DNA of 64,000 bases from Mucidula mucida. Taxonomy: Eukaryota; Basidiomycota; Agaricomycetes; Agaricales; Physalacriaceae. Both the position numbers and the translations under genes were made by a program. Positions 32,031 to 44,215 of this stretch are shown here, piece after piece. The notes under the pieces were generated by a model that saw only the letters and a list, made by a program, of their open reading frames with translations, was not told where the DNA came from and made no database searches. How positions within the stretch are numbered: the first letter of the stretch is position 1; every line of letters starts with the position of its first letter. The stretch spans positions 37,533-101,532 of the forward strand of contig JADNYV010000134.1 of NCBI GenBank assembly GCA_015501055.1, in the 5' to 3' direction.

Positions 32031-32948
32031 CTAGCTCTCTCTTGCCGTTTCCGCTTGCTGCTGCTGCTGCTGAGGGACGTGTGGCCTGAGATAAAACAAG
32101 GGAGCATTAAACGCGGAATACATGGGGCCCGGCATGCCACGAGGCAAGAGCTGTGGATCAATGTTCACATTGGATGTGCTGGTATGCGGGTGTTGTAGAT
32201 GCGGGGAGGCCGAGGGCGAGGTTTGTTGCCTTGTGGAGGTGGAAGGACCTCTGACGGGCCCGGAGCGCGATTCCCCATGGGAGCGGGTGATGCTGTTGTA
32301 TCTGGGATGAGTGGTGAGCGACGGCGATCATAACAGAAGGGGAAATAGATGGACAGCGGCAAGAGCACGGGATCGCGATGGGACTCACCGATTCTTGGCG
32401 CTGAGGCCTGTTCGTCCGGGGAAATACAGCTTGACTATTTTAGTCCATAGCTTTCCGTGCTCGTCGACGGCTTTGAGCAGCATGGCGTCCTAGCACAGCA
32501 TTTAGCACGAATCAAACAAAACGGCCGATACGCACTCCTTCTGGCGTCCAGGTTGTCCTATCGATGGCTGGATTCAACGTGTTGGTCCAACGCTTTGCAC
32601 ACTGGTCGCTGTTGCGCGTCTGGACGTAGGCTGCTACCATGGACCACCTAAAAATACGGATGAGAGTGCGCCACAGGTCAAAGCGCACCTTGTTCCGACT
32701 TGCTTTGCCCATACGTTCGTCCTCGTCGGGTGCCCAGCCGCCCTTGACGACATCGCTAGCCATCTTTGCGAACCAGCGTTTCCTGCAGTCTTTGTTTGTG
32801 CGGCCGGGGACGTGCTTGGCGATGGCGAACCAGCGGGACGGGGCCATGTTATCTGGATCCTCTCGGCGGGAGCGAGGTAGGGGACACGCTTTGCTCCTCG
32901 GTTGGCGTCGTTCGCGGGTGGAGTTGGGTTCTTGATGACTGGCGGCAA
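32031..32948 (-). CDS. Myb/SANT-type DNA-binding protein, copy A
   Basis: Three Myb-like repeats can be read. R1 ends SRWFAIAKHVPGRTNKDCRK. R2 has GGWAPDEDERM, then WSMVAAYVQTRNSDQCAKRW. R3 has TTWTPEG joined in phase over a GTGCGT...GCTAG intron to DAMLLKAVDEHGKLWTKIVK and FPGRTGLSAKNR. A further intron (CG|gtgagt to cag|A) joins NR to YNSITRSHG, and the open frame then runs to a poly-Gln tract and TAG at 32,031. The tract has six Gln here. Two doubts remain: the first Trp helix of R1 is not in frame, and R2 contains a 14-codon insert whose 41-nt GT-AG core would break the frame if spliced. It may be an active nuclear factor or a slightly decayed one. Confidence 0.72.
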
Positions 32949-33067
32949 GATGCTATGTGGCTGTGCTGCTAAAGTCGGATTGAATATCTTGTCAACGCCA
33001 ACTTGTATTGCTCCAGGAACTGCATTCTAATCGTAAAGTACACTGTTATAAAGGTCTACAAGCAAGC

Positions 33068-33370
33068 TCAGACAGAAAATACGAGTTTATAAAAGTTTGT
33101 AGCTTGTAGTACCGGACCGCTCTTCTCCGGTGCACTCGAAAAACAGTACAAGTCCATAAATTCAAACAACGTACCGACGTGATAGACCCGGCCTGACGGG
33201 CCCCATAAACCGAAAAGAATCCCCGAGCCAACCCGCTGGCCCGGGGATCCTTTTGGTTCGCACAGGTTGATTAGACCATGTGGCCTCAAGAGGAGGACTT
33301 TATCGAACGTTCCAAAAATGAACGGCGCACCACTATGTGGAAACGTCAAACACTCCTGTCTTCCACCCAT
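33068..33370 (-). CDS. 100-codon open frame, copy A
   Basis: A protein of 100 residues with a well-mixed, globular composition (GTFDKVLLLRPHGLINLCEP, then GILFGLWGPSGRVYHVGTLF). It is unchanged in all three units, lies just upstream of the Myb-type gene on the same strand and has no signal or membrane sequence. I do not recognise it; it may be one exon of a larger gene. The mere absence of change between recent copies is not proof of function. Confidence 0.35.
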   Translation of the reverse strand: MGGRQECLTFPHSGAPFIFGTFDKVLLLRPHGLINLCEPKGSPGQRVGSGILFGLWGPSGRVYHVGTLFEFMDLYCFSSAPEKSGPVLQATNFYKLVFSV

Positions 33371-36300
33371 CTACCAGGCGACCGGCCATTTCTCGTAGAG
33401 CCGGGGTGAATAGATGGGGTTCCGAGCACGAGTGCCGTTTATAAAGCAGGTGTCAGTAACCCTAACCGAAGAAGCTAGACTTACCTAGGAGAGAACTAGA
33501 GAGGAGTAGAGAAGGAGATGCGGTTCTGGCTCTGTTGGGATGTCTTATATACCCTCAGAAACAAACACAGTGTCCGACACCGAATCGGACTCACTGACGT
33601 CAACGGACTTGGCACGCCGAATTGTGCCACACTTCTTCTGTCTGATTAACTCGTCCGTACCACCATTCAAAAGCGTTGATTCGTCGCTTTCCAACCATAT
33701 AAATAAAGTGTACAACCCATGTCTGAATCCTCCATAACAAGCTCAAAGAATCTTGACCTCAATATTTCGAAGCAAAGGGATCAGTCTGGGCACCACTGAC
33801 GTGTACCTTGTTATTCTTGGAGACCACCTTGACTCTGTGCTTATTCCCCAAACTATGGGTGTCATTCGATTCGGAAAATACACCCCAGTCAGAAGATGGA
33901 ATGAATATTATCATTGAATGCAGTCTGCATGAGCAAGTTGACATCCGACAGGCGGTCAGGGCGCCATGTGAACCCTAGAAACGCGAAATTTGGTCGACCG
34001 GAATTGACGTTTTCCCGCCACCACGCTGTTTGCACTTACCTTTGTGACCACCATCCGACACAGTCTCCTCTTCTATCAATTCCTCCAGAACCGGCTTCAA
34101 GTGCTGGTTCTCAAACGGTCCCATTTGCCTCAACCTCGAGATTGAAGACGTAGTCGCTCAATTCGTCCAGAACTGGCTTTAGATTTTGAGGCCACGTCGG
34201 TGAGTGACCACCGACACGTTGACAAGCGCGCTGAACCACTTCGTCCAGAACCAAGTTTAGAACCTTGAGGTGCTCGTCCAATGAGCAAACAAGTCCCAGA
34301 CATGGCTCAGGAGATGTCGAGACGCGGCAGTCAAACCAGACAAGCAGAGGGAACACAGGTGCGTTGTCGAGTTTGTCTTGATGTTCGGCTTAGACAGAGA
34401 ATACCGCCATATTTCGCGCCAGAGCAGTCCAGAGGCAGTTCAACACGCTCCAGTATTCTCAAGGGTCAATACAAAGTCAACAAGCGGTAAATGGCATGAC
34501 GGCGGAAGGAGGGTTCGAACAACGCCTAAATTCGGAAACGGCAGGTTCGTCTGGAACCATCACCACCGGAATGGTTATTGATTTCACGTAGGAACGACGC
34601 GTGTCAAGCCTACCTTCCCTGTATCTCGAACTCCAGCTCGCGCGACTTCGACTTGGATCACCGGAATTCTGTTCGCCGCAGAGGCTTTTGTTTTTGGCAA
34701 AGAGGTGTGTTTGTGCTGGATATGAAGCGTGTTCCTGACGCATCCCGGAGCAGGACGGTCTGCACGTTTACCCTTGCGCGGATCTTTCTCACATTGCGGA
34801 CTTGGCCTCCAGCTTCTGCAAGTCAAATTCAACGACTTGGCTGCCTACTCACGTCTACCTCCTTCGGCTACTTGGATAGGCTTCTCTTGGATACGCAGTG
34901 CTGCATTTCGAGCCGCATTTTGACCGTTTACAGCTCGGATCGATGTCAATTCAGGTACGTGTTTGGGTCATTTTGAATGTCCCGCTAATAGTGTTAATTT
35001 CGTAACCAGTAGAAAACATTCAACAACACTCACCTGAGGTCGGATTTCTCGACAAAGGAGTGTGAGGGAGGCTACTGCGCTTGCTGCGAGTCTCTAACCC
35101 GACAAGATATAAGGACAATGTCAGGCGCCAGAAACTGGACACAATTTCCCGACTCCAGGAATGCCGCCGCAAATTGAACTGGCTAAGCGCGATCAGGGAA
35201 CACGACTTTTACTGCTTCTGCTTCATGCGGTGCTCGCCCCCGCTGGCCAATCTCCGGTTCGGCTAAAAGGTTGGACTCTCCGGTGGTGTTTTCTGTATCG
35301 AGTTTTGACTTTGAACCTCTACAGCAGCTATACCGAGATTCATCGTCGTTTCGGTACGTTTCGTGGTACATGCTCAACTCAATTTGTTTAACATTTGCCA
35401 GGGAAGATTGGCCGCTATGCAACCTCTGCGCCACACGCCCAACTACCCGTAGAAAAGTTGTACCTATCTTCAGCTGGCTGCTTCTGGAGTACGGATTCTC
35501 GAACGTCTATCGCGTGAGGTGGCCTCGCCGGCCCGGCGTTCTTTTTCTGCAGACAATGTGGAGTTTATGGTTCATTTGCGAGGGTATTTCTGAGATCAAT
35601 TGTGTTCAGGTTCAACCTGTTTTTTCGTTGAATTGGGTATGTTTCATGTTGATCTTGGTGTTTCTTGACTTAACGACCCTTAGGAAACACATTCGCCAGG
35701 TCGCGGCCTCAGAACATTCATGTTGCTCCACTGGCCCACCCAACCGGACTTACTGCCATGACTTGACCCACTTTTGGATAAACTGGCCGTTGATAACGAT
35801 CTGGATCTTGCGACTTTCGGAAATATCTTCCATCTTTGGACACTGAAGACGGCGAACTCAATTAGGTGAATTACCTTGTCATCCCTGCAATCCGAGACGA
35901 GAATATGATGGCGGCAGTGACTAGCGGCACCAACGCTGCTGCGCTCGCGCTCTCGCTTTTCACTGCGTCACTGCCTGGAAACGAACAACGTGGATGCCAC
36001 ACTTGCAACTCGGTCTTGGACTCTTGGACACCGCTCAGATGCATACAACGGCTTTGGGATGACGACGAATAGCGTTGGCTTGGTTGTTGCTGGCGTATTT
36101 GTTGGGAGCGGGCTCCGATTATTTGATTGAGGTACCGTATCTGCGTATGATTGTTTTCCGGTATTACTCAATTTCATAGCCTGTATCTACGGCGACTGCA
36201 ACACTGTGTCGCTTCCATGTGCTTCCTGATTGGGTGACTTTTCTTGTGTGCTTTCCGGATAGGGTGGTTGAATGATGTGGCGGCGTAACGGCCGCGTAGA

Positions 36301-39300
36301 CTCGTAGAATAGCATAGACACGGATTATGTTGTATTCTGTCTCAAATCAATTAGATTTGTCCAAATCTCACCTGTGCGCCAGTAAGGAAGAGTTGAAGAT
36401 GATTACTTAGTACCCGTCAGAAGGGTGTAACTTATTTCCACGATACAAAACTAATATCAAAATAGAGGTCCAACAACGCTGCGAGGAATGGCTTAGATAC
36501 CATAGAAGACATTATACGAGTCCCCTCGGAACATAGTATCCCCAAAAGTCCGAGAAATCGACTGACTGACCATTAACCACATGTCTATATTAACGACAAA
36601 GTCAATACTCCAAAACGCTCAACAACGACTTCTGAAAACTTCCTGCCAGGGCTACCATAAACCTGTGGAACACGTTGATAGAACCTGAACTTGATATTTG
36701 TGATGTCGCTAATGTGGATATCCGTGTCGACCACGGGATATTTCCTCCGCTTGTTCAGCGGGTATACATAGTTCGTGGAACGTTCAGATGTTCAATCGTC
36801 TCGGAAATGACGGGAAAATGTCGCCAAGAAAGTGTAGCATACGGCTCAGATCACCCCAAGTGATCGGTACAGCTTGAACTTGAACCACATCGTGTCCGAT
36901 CCTCAGGACAGTTACACTTGGGCGTTTTCTTGCTCTCGTGGTCTCTGGCATCTCTCAGCAACATGAATCTATTTGGATATTTCTCTGTGGCTACGTAAAC
37001 ACGAATCCAATGGTCCTCTGGCGCCTGAACGCGTTCTAAACCCCACTTTTCGCCGTCAACGCGTCTGCGAGGCGTACAGGACCCTGACAATCGATAGCAC
37101 GAGGATTTTCTGGCCCTGTGACGTGTTTGACATCTTATCTCGACTCTCCTGGATGCGGGGAAATGACGCATGCGGTACACCTCCTCCTCCGTCCCTCCGA
37201 CACTTTTGGTCAACTCACGTTTTCCGGTCAATATTGCTCACTTTGATGGCCGGGGGCAATGTAGGCGCTCTGTTTCCGCCAGAGTATTATGCCGTATCGC
37301 ACGCAGAGCAAATAATTCGACACAAAACCTGAATCCAATGTGGCACGAAATAGGTTGGTACCTTTTCCGTTGTTCAAGTGCTCTAATTTCATGTTGACCC
37401 TGTGGAGCTGATCTATAACGCTAATGTCAACTACCCTCCGTGTTCAGAACGGTGCGGTTAGCACTGCGAAGCATTTCCCATCTCCGCCATGAAAAACAGA
37501 TCTGTAGTTTTTTTTTGTTTTCCCGGTGGCGGATTGACTCCCATCAGACGGTCAGGGTCCTTATTATGAAAGGATCTCTGCGTATTGAATATTGGAAGCT
37601 TGGCGCGCACAAGAGGTATGCAGATTGAGTGCATTGAGCAGGACAAGGTCATAAGTATTGGGTCAGTGGGTACTGACCATTCTCATGGTCGAAGAGAATC
37701 GTCATATAGTGAGCCATTTTGCCCTTCATTCGTTACTCATGGAACTAAATTCATGTAGGAGGTTGGAAACGATCCCGAGTGGCGGCACAATAATTGTGCA
37801 AAAAGTTCCGAAGTCTCCGCCTAGCCAAGCGCTCACGCTTCTCGGCGTTCGATTACCGAACGTATTTACGTCTTCTGCGGAACTAGCGGCGTCCCAAACG
37901 CAATAAAAGGCGATGGAATTCGACCCAAAGCCATCAGCTCCCACTTTCCTCTCCTCTTCTACTTTCTCTTCTCATCGTCGGTTCTTCCTCTCTATGCATA
38001 CATACGACCCTCTACCACGACATCGTGCTCTCTATCCCTTAATGTCGCGACGCCGTCGCCATCGAGCTCCCGACGCGCCAAAACGTGACCGCTTATTCTG
38101 TTGATGGTCACGACCGTGGGTTCTTTCCTCCACCACCATCACACCCTCGCTGACTCTGCCCGCACTTGTAGTCGCTGCCGACGCTGGTCTTGGTGGCCAT
38201 GATTTGATTTTGTTCGTTACTTCTTTGCTTGTCTTCTCAGCAGCGCTAATAGTTTCCAGACGGTCCATTGATTCTCGTTGACGTTGGCGCGCTTCAGTCC
38301 TCCTCGTGCCCCGGTGTGCTAGCTTGCTCCTACTCTGCACGGCGCTTGGCATCCCCTTCGGTGTGTTATTGAACGCTCACCCGACTTGGAATTTACTTAC
38401 CTTTTTGGTTATAGCTTTCGTCAAAGGACTATGCACTGATGTGCGCGTTTCTCGCCTTTTCTTGTCGTCGGACTGGCTTTTATCGTAGGCGTCTCCACTA
38501 CGCGAGTTTCCCGGCCGACTTTTAACACATCCCAAGATGGCGCTACTCTACTTGTTCGAGCCATCTTTCTTGTCGTCGTTCTTGCACCTACTCCACTGCC
38601 TAGACGCGATAATATTGCAGAGGTATGCCGCTTCTTCTTCCTGACAAACCTTTGCAGATAGTCAACACATCCGCGGCCATTTTAACGCGGGGCAGGAGAC
38701 CGACACTCGTTCCACTCTCTGGTATCATTTTTGACCTTGTCTTATGCTTAACCGAATTCTCCGACTTTAACGTTACATTGGTGCTATCATTACGCCCGGG
38801 CTACCTTGGACAACGTTGACGGCGCCAGAACGTTTGCGTGCGCCAAGTTGGACTATAGTATGTCTCACCTTTGCTGTCAACTCGCGACTAACTCTTCGAT
38901 ATAGGTTTTCAATATCATAATCACTTGGCTGCGCGCCGGCTGCTATCTGTCCGCTGACCACCGTTTCCCGCCGACTTTCAACAGGCGATTCTACTCGCCA
39001 TTCCTCTCGTCGTCGTTCTAGCCCTAGGGCTGTTTGACTCGAACTCGTCAATGCAGCCTTCACGACCAGTTACTCTCATAGCATAGAGGTGCGCCGCTTC
39101 ACCTTTCGCTTTCTGCTGTCTGATGTCTTTTAGGACAAAACTTCGCCCACTCAAGATATCCACAACCATGTCAGCGCAGCTTCACCACCCAAGAATCGAC
39201 ACGGAAGTAACTCGTTACTTCATGGTATGTATCTCGTTTCTCTCCCTGATATGATCGTTAACTGTTTATAGTCTGCGAAGCCACGCAACAACATTGAACT

Positions 39301-40538
39301 TTCGTTATCGTCACACTCAGGTTTATCCGGCAAAGAAAACGGCGCTTCAACGTGCTCAAGGACGTCGTTAAACTCAAGCAGGCAATCCCGACCACTATGC
39401 CCGCCGTTCAGTGATCGTTGGCTCTGATTGCAATGTCGGCGCGAATGGCAAGAACCCTTTCTACGCGTCCCGCCAGCACTGACACTGACCTCAAGGCGGA
39501 AGCGAAGACATCTACTGCTCCCAGGTGCTACTGTTCACCTGTATTGTACATCAATAAATGTACAGTAAGTGTTACTGTAGCTGTCGACTTGCGACTAACT
39601 TCTCGACAAAGTTTATGGATACTATAAACCAACACTTGGCTTTGCGCCGGGGTAATACAGTTTGGCTGTGTGCCGGCTGTTATCAGTCGCATCAACGACG
39701 GTGTGAAAGCGTTTGTAATGGATTGCCATCCGACAATGGTCTTCGCCGTAGTATGGTTCACGCTTGCGTGTAAACCTAGGGTGCTATGCTGCCGGGTACG
39801 CCGTCTGTCTACCTCATGTCAGGGTTCGATAGAGGTTCAAAATCCGTGCAAGTCTTACTCGTACTTACCTTGGTCTACCATCTAAGCTGCGGCGCCATAT
39901 TTACGACTTGGGGATTCGACGTGTTCAGTATACGACACCTCTCGCTTTGCACACCCGTCGACGGACATTGACGATCTCTGCACTGGGCTGCGAATGAGTT
40001 CACAGTTGCCATGTGCGGGGATACCTGTCTCTGCCTCGTAAGTCGTCCTTACAGCTGCCCTTGACGAATCTTGTAGCACGGCGGATCCGTGCTCGTAAGT
40101 ATTTCGCCAATGTTATTTGGTATTTTGTGTCCTTGTTTGTAGTCCTGATCTTGGGGCTCCCGAGGACTACGGGGACCGCTCAAGAAAGACTACTTTCTCG
40201 CATCGCAATGGCATATCTGCTTTTCTAATCGACATGGCACGGAACGCGATGCGGTATTTAATTCATGGTAGGTCTCTTCTCAACCATATTCAACGTGCTT
40301 ACCGACCTACTTCTAAGATAGACCCGAACTTGATTTAGGATGCGCCAAATACTTTATCAAGTGGTACGTGATCATTTTCCGCATACACTCTGCCAGAACT
40401 CACCTCTTCGTTCACAGGAATATTAGCTATTAATCCATTATTTGAGAGACCGACCAAAGACGAGAGTAAGTCACTGAGAGAAGATGGGAGGCGACCTCCC
40501 ATCAGCGCTAGGAAGCACGTTGAGCAGACGTCGGACCC
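33371..40538. other. Gene-poor interior of unit A (repeated at about 44,216-51,414)
   Basis: There is no intact recognised gene. Visible structure: on the minus strand near 34,050-34,356, three degenerate repeats of a Leu-Lys-Pro-Val-Leu-Asp-Glu-Leu type. On the plus strand at 34.5-36.2 kb, exon-like blocks are separated by intron-like GT-AG spacers (for example the GTACGT at 34,954 and its CCAG acceptor at 35,012) with frames that do not join cleanly. At 38.1-40.3 kb, degenerate direct repeats are seen, such as 38,873-38,938 against 39,581-39,650. It looks like one or more decayed genes or an old element. Confidence 0.4.
39168..39427 (+). CDS. Possible two-exon small gene (copy B at 50,044-50,303)
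   Basis: ATG in a good context (CACAACCATG). Exon 1 is 57 nt, followed by a 47-nt intron with a strong GTATGT donor and a GTTAACTG-like branch site, and exon 2 is 156 nt to TGA. The two exons are in phase and give 70 residues (MSAQLHHPRIDTEVTRYFM at the start). No family was recognised, and a chance occurrence is possible. Confidence 0.22.
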
Positions 40539-42872
40539 CCTTACTGGGTAGGTTTCATTTCGTGGCGTTCCATTCGCGTAGGACCCCGACCTCAGCTCCA
40601 AGCCTTGTCACCGAAATGAGAACGGCAGACTAACCATCACGTGTATCGGAACACTGCTATGCCTCTCCTATGATTCAATTGATTCGGGAAACCTAGTCCT
40701 TGGGTGCACGCCATTCCAACGCGCGTGTAAGGGAATCATGCAACGGCGGTGGAGATAGATAGCGGCGATGTAGTAAGCCAATGGCCGACAATGCGGCGCC
40801 AGCAACGGTGACAAAGGCGTTAATGCATCTCTAGCAAGCGCGTCCATATGGCGCTTGCCCGCTCAGTCCAAATTGTCGGTCCTCAGGCCGCTCGTCACAG
40901 GAATGAATCGGCGAAGACACCATCAACAGGTTGAAGCTATATCTTGCAGCCGTTTCCGTATCGCACACATCGCATAATTTGCCCACTGACTCCTGGACCT
41001 ATGGACCAGGAGCGAAGTAGGATGACTTTGGGATATAGCGCAAGTATAGAGGTCTGTGAACTGAACCCCCATCACCAAACATTGAAATGTCGGTAGGGAG
41101 TTTCCGCCCAGGCGAATGTGATAAGGCCCGCAACGGCTTCAAAGGGCGCTTATGCATTTTTCGACAACGGTATGTCCTCCTGTGCAGTTTGCTCCTTTGT
41201 AAGTAAGTAATCCAAAACGGCGAAGAAAACAAGTGAACGCACTTTCTTGAGAATCGCGCGGGGTCCTGGGACGACATGGCCAAGGAACGTAGCGCCAATA
41301 CGAGCTGGCATCGTCGAATAGCTTTTGAGGACGACTTGCTGGGTCGGTTTCATTTGCGTCAAGACCCAAGAGCAGGCACCAAGAACGAGGTGTTCATTTC
41401 GTCAAACCCTAACCTCAGCTCCAAGTATACAAAGTCCTGAGAAGAGATCATAACAACAGGCTAACCTAACCGAAACACATTGGCAAGGGTATCAGACCAC
41501 TTACTTTAAACCGCCTGATTCGGGCGTGTAGAGATATCCAATGCGTGTAAGGGAATGCTTTACGCGAGCCTTTGGAATATCGTTGGCAGAGTTTGTGAAA
41601 ATGTCTCCGTGTGGCACGCTATGTCCCTCTTCTGGAGGGCACGCTAACCCGCTAGGACCGGGGTGAACTGGAGTCATTCCTACCTGTGAGCACGCTAACA
41701 CGTTAGGGCTCCCGCTAAATTCTCTGGGCCATAGGCGGACAATGCGGCTCTCAAGGTGCTAGTCGTATCAGGCTACAAAGGCGTTTGGGATCTCTAGAGA
41801 CCATGTCCATATGGCTGCCGCTGGGCTAGGGAGCCCAGGCAAGGCAACGGTTGGCTGAGCCCGATGGTGTATGGATCCGGATTAGATAGAGTGTATGTCC
41901 GACGTCTTGCACAGCTACAAGCGCCTCCGTTCCACCACCATCTCCAGTCTCGTGTCAGGGCGCGCTAGTCCACCGCGCACTGTCGGTCCTCGAGCCCCTC
42001 TGGAATGTGATTAGTAAAGATACCCTCTCAGCGGCGGAAGAGATGACATGCCTACATGTCTCCGCTTTCATACGACGCGCATGGGAAAAGGAAAATGTGA
42101 CGGCAAATCCGAGACAGCGCGAGTTCAATCGCAAGGGACTCGAGGGACTACAAAGTCGTTTTATACATCGTGACCTACTGGCATTACGCAGTTTGTACCA
42201 TGTCGGGTCCGTTATAAGGCGCCCTCCTTTGAATAACGATATCATCCACTCTCAAGTATGAATCCGCGAATAAAGCACCAATAGCGCTTTGATGGAAATC
42301 GCGTGCGGTCCGTACGTACTCGATCTTAAGAGCGGCAGTCGTAGCATGGTGACTGGCCATGAACAAAACCGACGTTCCATTTCCAACCTCACCGTGACTG
42401 AGATTAGAACAACATACAAACTATCACGCGGATCGGAAATACTCACCGATTGGAGTAAATACCCTGTTCAGAACCAACGTTCTGACTGATTCGGGAAGTA
42501 CGAGCTACGCCATTTGAGCTACACTCCCGTCTCTTTCGACGGGCAATACAGTTTGGTTGCGAAAGTAAAGTGTGGCTGGTATCGATGTACCAATTCTGGT
42601 TTAGATTTGGGCTTTGGACGCAGTCGTCGACTTGATCTAACGGTCTAAATGGATATCCCCATCTTTGTCGAGTCTAGTTCGTATGAGTGACGTCTAAAGC
42701 TTGGCTGTATATGAATACTCACCAGGCCTAGTCTTGGTTCCACCACTATCACGCTCCGTAGACAAGCTGCACATACCTGAACAAAGGCCGACACGAAATC
42801 ACACAAACTGAAAAGTATTACCATAGCGTAGTAGTTGTACAAAAAAAAGCAATTTCTACCCAGGACCTCTCT

Positions 42873-43793
42873 CTAGCTCTCTCTTGTCGTCTCCGCTTGC
42901 TGCTGCTGAGGGACGTGTGGCCTGAGATAAAACAAGGGAGCATTAAACGCGGAATACATGGGGCCCGGCATGCCACGGGGCAAGAGCTGTGGGTCAATGT
43001 TCACATTGGATGTGCTGGTATGCGGGTGTTGTAGATGCGGGGAGGCCGAGGGCGAGGTTTGTTGCCGCGGAGGCCTTGTGGAGGTGGAAGGACCTCTGAC
43101 GGGCCCGGAGCGCGATTCCCCATGGGAGCGGGTGATGCTGTTGTATCTGAGATGGGTAGTGAGCGACGGCGATCATAACAGAAGGGGAAATAGATGGACA
43201 GCGGCAAGAGCACGGGATCGCGATGGGACTCACCGATTCTTGGCGCTGAGGCCTGTTCGTCCGGGGAAATACAGCTTGACTATTTTAGTCCATAGCTTTC
43301 CGTGCTCGTCGACGGCTTTGAGCAGCATGGCGTCCTAGCACAGCATTTAGCACGAATCAAACAAAACGGCCGATACGCACTCCTTCTGGCGTCCAGGTTG
43401 TCCTATCGATGGCTGGATTCAACGTGTTGGTCCAACGCTTTGCACACTGGTCGCTGTTGCGCGTCTGGACGTAGGCTGCTACCATGGACCACCTAAAAAT
43501 ACGGATGAGAGTGCGCCACAGGTCAAAGCGCACCTTGTTCCGACTTGCTTTGCCCATACGTTCGTCCTCGTCGGGTGCCCAGCCGCCCTTGACGACATCG
43601 CTAGCCATCTTTGCGAACCAGCGTTTCCTGCAGTCTTTGTTTGTGCGGCCGGGGACGTGCTTGGCGATGGCGAACCAGCGGGACGGGGCCATGTTATCTG
43701 GATCCTCTCGGCGGGAGCGAGGTAGGGGACACGCTTTGCTCCTCGGTTGGCGTCGTTCGCGGGTGGAGTTGGGTTCTTGATGACTGGCGGCAA
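42873..43793 (-). CDS. Myb/SANT-type DNA-binding protein, copy B
   Basis: Same structure as copy A and identical in the R1-R3 part that I compared. Differences are in the tail: four Gln in place of six, and a 9-nt in-frame insertion near 43,066 that adds three residues (Arg-Pro-Pro type). Both indels are multiples of three, which suggests the tail is or was under coding constraint. The stop TAG is at 42,873-42,875. The same doubts apply to R1 and the R2 insert, since all copies share them. The gene is on the minus strand, as in A. Confidence 0.72.
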
Positions 43794-43912
43794 GATGCTA
43801 TGTGGCTGTGCTGCTAAAGTCGGATTGAATATCTTGTCAACGCCAACTTGTATTGCTCCAGGAACTGCATTCTAATCGTAAAGTACACTGTTATAAAGGT
43901 CTACAAGCAAGC

Positions 43913-44215
43913 TCAGACAGAAAATACGAGTTTATAAAAGTTTGTAGCTTGTAGTACCGGACCGCTCTTCTCCGGTGCACTCGAAAAACAGTACAAGTCC
44001 ATAAATTCAAACAACGTACCGACGTGATAGACCCGGCCTGACGGGCCCCATAAACCGAAAAGAATCCCCGAGCCAACCCGCTGGCCCGGGGATCCTTTTG
44101 GTTCGCACAGGTTGATTAGACCATGTGGCCTCAAGAGGAGGACTTTATCGAACGTTCCAAAAATGAACGGCGCACCACTATGTGGAAACGTCAAACACTC
44201 CTGTCTTCCACCCAT
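43913..44215 (-). CDS. 100-codon open frame, copy B
   Basis: Identical to the frame at 33,068-33,370 and in the same position relative to the Myb-type gene. Function unknown. Confidence 0.35.
   Translation of the reverse strand: MGGRQECLTFPHSGAPFIFGTFDKVLLLRPHGLINLCEPKGSPGQRVGSGILFGLWGPSGRVYHVGTLFEFMDLYCFSSAPEKSGPVLQATNFYKLVFSV

Larger units (their letters stand above)
30454..41292. repeat. Tandem array unit A
   Basis: First copy of a long direct repeat. It matches unit B throughout. Differences are scattered up to about 32.1 kb, I noticed none from about 33.0 to 35.5 kb, there are many single-base losses at 35.5-38.1 kb, and I noticed none from about 38.2 kb to the end. The start is set where similarity to the B start begins, inside module III. 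Contents are module IV, a Myb-type gene (-), a 100-codon frame (-) and decayed gene-like sequence. Confidence 0.92.

Noticed and set aside
32122..32388. Other long frames overlapping the Myb tail on both strands
   Set aside because: They cross the last intron or lack the Gln-rich tail. Only the frame starting YNSITR continues the Myb repeat and reaches a sensible stop.
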